Shown here piece by piece: positions 14,783 to 16,640 of a stretch of DNA of 16,640 bases (position 1 is its first letter; each line of letters starts with the position of its first letter). The stretch is from NCBI GenBank assembly GCA_938003575.1, contig CALKYG010000015.1:1-16640 (forward strand), read 5' to 3'. Both the position numbers and the translations under genes were made by a program. The notes under the pieces are model-generated. The model was given only the letters and a program-made list of their open reading frames with translations, searched no databases and was not told the origin of the DNA. The DNA comes from an uncultured Alphaproteobacteria bacterium (GTDB lineage Bacteria > Pseudomonadota > Alphaproteobacteria > Caulobacterales > Parvularculaceae).

Positions 14783-15961
14783 TCATCCGAGCAGCGCCTT
14801 CCCAAACAGCCTTTCATATTCGCTGATCGCGTAACGGTCGGTCATGCCCGCAATATAGTCGCAGACCGCGCGCGGCTGCTTTTCCCCACCCGGCCGCCAT
14901 TGCGCAGGCAGCGATTGCGGGGCCGCCATGTAATGGTCAAACAGGGCCCGGACGACGCCCTTGGCCTCCTCACGCACTCGATTGACCTTTGGATGGCGGT
15001 AGACGTTTTCATAAAGAAACCCGCGCAGGCCGGAGAGTTCCGCTTTCATGTCCGCTGAGAAATCCGCAACGGCCCGCCCGGCGCGGCGCACGGCGTCGGC
15101 GCTTTCCGGCTTGGTGACGGCGAGGCGGCGGCGGGTTTCAGCGACGACATCGCTGACCATCGCGCCGATCAGATCGGAGACCGCTTCGGCAATGACGATA
15201 TCGCGCGGCGCGTGCGGATAGGCTTCTTCAACGCGCCGGATCGCCGGTCCCGCCAGCGGCAGCGAACGCGCCTCATCGAATGAAATTAGACCGGCGCGAA
15301 GACCGTCGTCGATATCGTGGTTGTTATAGGCGATGTCGTCGGCGACGGCGGCGATCTGCGCCTCAAGCGAGGGAAACGAGTCAAGCCAAAGATCATGCGC
15401 CTCCGCATATTCGCCGATCGCCGCCGGCAGGGGTTCGTTTTTTCGGGCCAGCGGGCCGATCAACGGACCGTTGTGCTTCACGACGCCCTCAAGCGTTTCC
15501 CAGGTGAGATTGAGCCCGTCGAACCTTGCGTGCCGGCGTTCGAGTTTCGTCAGCAGGCGAAGCGTCTGCGCATTGTGATCGAAACCGTCGAACTGCGCCA
15601 TGCATTCCTTGAGAGCGTCTTCGCCCGTATGGCCGAAGGGCGGATGACCGAGATCGTGCGCGAGCGCGACGCATTCGGCGAGATCTTCGTCAAGCTTCAA
15701 CGTGCGGGCGATGGAGCGGGAAATCTGGGCGACTTCGAGCGAGTGCGTCAGGCGCGTGCGGTAATGGTCGCCCTCATGGCTGATGAAGACCTGCGTCTTG
15801 TGCTTGAGCCGCCGGAAGGAGACCGCGTGAACCACACGGTCACGGTCGCGCTGAAAAGGCGTCCGCGTCGCGCTTTCGTCTTCCGCAAACAGCCGGCCGC
15901 GCGTTTGCTCGGCCCTGGCCGCATAGGATGCGAGCGGCGCCGGAAAAGCGAGCTTTGTCAT
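14783..15961 (-). CDS. dgt: Deoxyguanosinetriphosphate triphosphohydrolase-like protein
   Basis: 392-residue HD-domain dNTP triphosphohydrolase that cleaves dNTPs to deoxynucleoside plus triphosphate. Metal ligands are visible: His73 (LTHSLEVAQI), His102-Asp103 (HDLGHPPFGHTGE, 102-114), and the Asp of ADDIAYNNHDIDDGLRAG (207-224). The N-terminus has the family's TRTPFQRDRDRVVHAVSFRR (32-51) and TQVF. The ATG at 15961 is preceded by AGGAGG at ideal spacing. It heads the long leftward cluster and is divergent from the erpA-like gene, the usual alphaproteobacterial arrangement. Downstream, 186 bases separate it from the SPOR gene. Confidence 0.95.
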   Translation of the reverse strand: MTKLAFPAPLASYAARAEQTRGRLFAEDESATRTPFQRDRDRVVHAVSFRRLKHKTQVFISHEGDHYRTRLTHSLEVAQISRSIARTLKLDEDLAECVALAHDLGHPPFGHTGEDALKECMAQFDGFDHNAQTLRLLTKLERRHARFDGLNLTWETLEGVVKHNGPLIGPLARKNEPLPAAIGEYAEAHDLWLDSFPSLEAQIAAVADDIAYNNHDIDDGLRAGLISFDEARSLPLAGPAIRRVEEAYPHAPRDIVIAEAVSDLIGAMVSDVVAETRRRLAVTKPESADAVRRAGRAVADFSADMKAELSGLRGFLYENVYRHPKVNRVREEAKGVVRALFDHYMAAPQSLPAQWRPGGEKQPRAVCDYIAGMTDRYAISEYERLFGKALLG

Positions 15962-16303
15962 CGCCCCGCCCTCCTGGGACCGCCGGGCCGTCTTGCCGCC
16001 GTCCTCGCGTCTTTTTCCCGGTTCATGCGGGTTTCAGCGCGAAAAGGCGCCCTTTTTCGTGCGAAAAAGGAGTCCCCTTCGCCGTCCGCGCCGCCGCCCG
16101 CCGAGCCGAATTTCCGATCCACGCGCACCGCCTTTCCTGATCGTCCGATTTTGAATCATAAGGCCATTCGCAAGGTGTAGGACGGAATTTTGTTTCGGTT
16201 GCAATTCAGCCGGTTAGATGGTTAACGCGATTTTGAGGAGCGGCGGCGGGCAAAATCCGCCCTGCCTCTTTCGCCGTCGGCGATCTCTTCTTATCTTGCA
16301 CCC
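15962..16303. other. Divergent intergenic region dgt / erpA-like
   Basis: 342 bases between two divergent starts. The dgt side holds its AGGAGG site. At 16040-16070 lies a group of alternating palindromic arms (see separate entry). One GAATC (GANTC) is at 16153-16157 and one GTTAAC near 16219. No clear -35/-10 pair was found for either gene. The open frame crossing it on the plus strand is the extension of an antisense shadow of dgt. Confidence 0.6.
16040..16070. repeat. Three alternating palindromic arms, operator-like
   Basis: CGAAAAGG (16040-16047), CCTTTTTCG (16051-16059) and CGAAAAAGG (16062-16070). The second and third arms form a perfect 9-bp inverted repeat around TG; the first and second form a near-perfect one around CGC. 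The centre is too tight for a good hairpin, which suits a dimeric protein site, but the alternatives could also be exclusive hairpins in RNA. Seen directly; function unknown. Confidence 0.4.
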
Positions 16304-16597
16304 GTGTCCGAGCTTCTTGAAACCCAACCCGTCACCGTCTCCGACCGCGCCGCACGGCGCATCGCGAAGATTCTGGAGAAAGAGCCCGAAGGCTCGATGC
16401 TCCGCGTCGCGGTCAATGGCGGCGGGTGTTCAGGTTTTCAGTACGATTTCGCCATCACGACTGACCGGAACGCCGACGACCTTGTCATCGAGAAGGACGG
16501 CGTCAAGGTCCTCGTTGACGAGGTCTCGCTTCAGTATATTGGCGGCTCTGAAATTGATTACGCCGACGAGCTGATCGGCGCCTCGTTCAAGATCTGA
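16304..16597 (+). CDS. erpA: ErpA/IscA-type iron-sulfur carrier, cut short by an in-frame TGA
   Basis: HesB/IscA-family A-type carrier that passes Fe-S clusters to target proteins. The 97-residue product has the expected fold signatures: VTVSDRAARRIAKILEKE, LRVAVNGGGCSGFQYDF with the first ligand Cys42, VLVDEVSLQYIGGSEIDY, and ELIGASFKI. Family members continue with x-NPNA-x-x-x-CGCG-x-SF. Here codon 98 (16595-16597) is TGA, and the same frame goes on to encode NPNATASCGCGASF to the window edge. The stop therefore removes the two C-terminal ligand cysteines. The start is GTG at 16304 with no visible Shine-Dalgarno; TATCTT lies at 16292-16297. It is divergent from dgt as in relatives. It may be a recent pseudogene, a sequence error, or a readthrough case; ErpA rather than SufA/IscA is inferred from the location. 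Confidence 0.85.
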   Translation: MSELLETQPVTVSDRAARRIAKILEKEPEGSMLRVAVNGGGCSGFQYDFAITTDRNADDLVIEKDGVKVLVDEVSLQYIGGSEIDYADELIGASFKI

Positions 16598-16640
16598 AAT
16601 CCGAATGCGACCGCGAGCTGCGGCTGCGGCGCGAGCTTTT
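16598..16640 (+). pseudogene. erpA: Continuation of the erpA-like frame after the TGA, cut by the window edge
   Basis: In the same frame as the carrier gene this segment encodes NPNATASCGCGASF, the conserved family tail with the Cys-x-Cys cluster ligands (codons at 16619-16621 and 16625-16627). It has no start of its own. Its perfect conservation shows that the interruption is recent, wrong, or bypassed. Confidence 0.7.

Noticed and set aside
15317..16180. 287-codon plus-strand frame opposite dgt that runs on into the intergenic gap
   Set aside because: Mostly antisense to dgt, no ribosome-binding site, no recognisable domain; the intergenic part is a chance continuation.
16595..16597. Selenocysteine at the TGA of the erpA-like gene
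   Set aside because: The position is not a cysteine in the family and no plausible SECIS-type hairpin was seen in the short sequence after it.
1..16640. CRISPR arrays, tRNA/rRNA genes, insertion sequences, prophage or attachment sites
   Set aside because: No spaced direct repeats, no tRNA-like cloverleaf with CCA-type ends, no transposase or integrase, and no compositional island were seen.

Overview
The window is a high-GC alphaproteobacterial chromosome segment. Protein wording and gene order (dgt, SPOR protein, nagZ, scpA, scpB, tatABC, serS, surE, nlpD-like) fit Caulobacterales, Hyphomonadaceae or Parvularculaceae-type bacteria. A perfect TTAA-N7-TTAA box next to two GANTC sites points to CtrA/CcrM cell-cycle control, which suits the same group. 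I see no phage, transposon, CRISPR array, rRNA or tRNA. The assignment is inferred from protein and synteny recognition, not from a search.

Layout. Positions 1-1349 run leftward: the start of a one-helix protein of unknown function (cut by the window edge), ndk, and an EF-hand lipoprotein. Positions 1517-5718 run rightward: a YheS-type ABC-F ATPase, a small PchB/AroQ-type chorismate mutase, two overlapping PaaI-like hotdog thioesterases, and a Ca2+/Na+ antiporter. A strong hairpin at 5725-5746 separates these from the leftward block. Positions 5809-15961 all run leftward. In transcription order they are dgt, a possible 35-codon ORF, a SPOR-domain membrane protein, nagZ, scpA, scpB, tatA, tatB, tatC, a small YjdM/PhnA C-terminal-domain protein, serS, surE, and an NlpD/DipM-like LysM-LytM lipoprotein. 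Many of these genes abut or overlap by 1-17 bases. Divergent from dgt, an ErpA/IscA-type iron-sulfur carrier begins at 16304.

How the genes work together. Much of the leftward block serves the envelope and cell division: a SPOR protein that should bind glycans stripped of stem peptides, NagZ for muropeptide recycling, an amidase-activator-like LytM factor, the Tat exporter (which in many bacteria exports the amidases), and ScpAB for chromosome condensation. The rest is housekeeping: dNTP control (dgt, ndk), seryl-tRNA charging, nucleotidase SurE, translation ATPase.

Most notable points. (1) The erpA-like gene has an in-frame TGA at 16595-16597. The same frame continues past it and encodes the family's conserved C-terminal Cys-Gly-Cys tail, so the predicted product loses two of its three cluster-binding cysteines. 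(2) The CtrA-type box plus double GANTC lies directly upstream of the nlpD-like gene. (3) argS and pcm, often present in this gene neighbourhood, are absent, and a ribosome-binding-site-bearing Arg-rich micro-ORF sits where argS would be expected. (4) A set of three alternating palindromic arms lies between dgt and erpA. I did not find a convincing new multi-gene system; the region is mainly conserved core chromosome with these anomalies.
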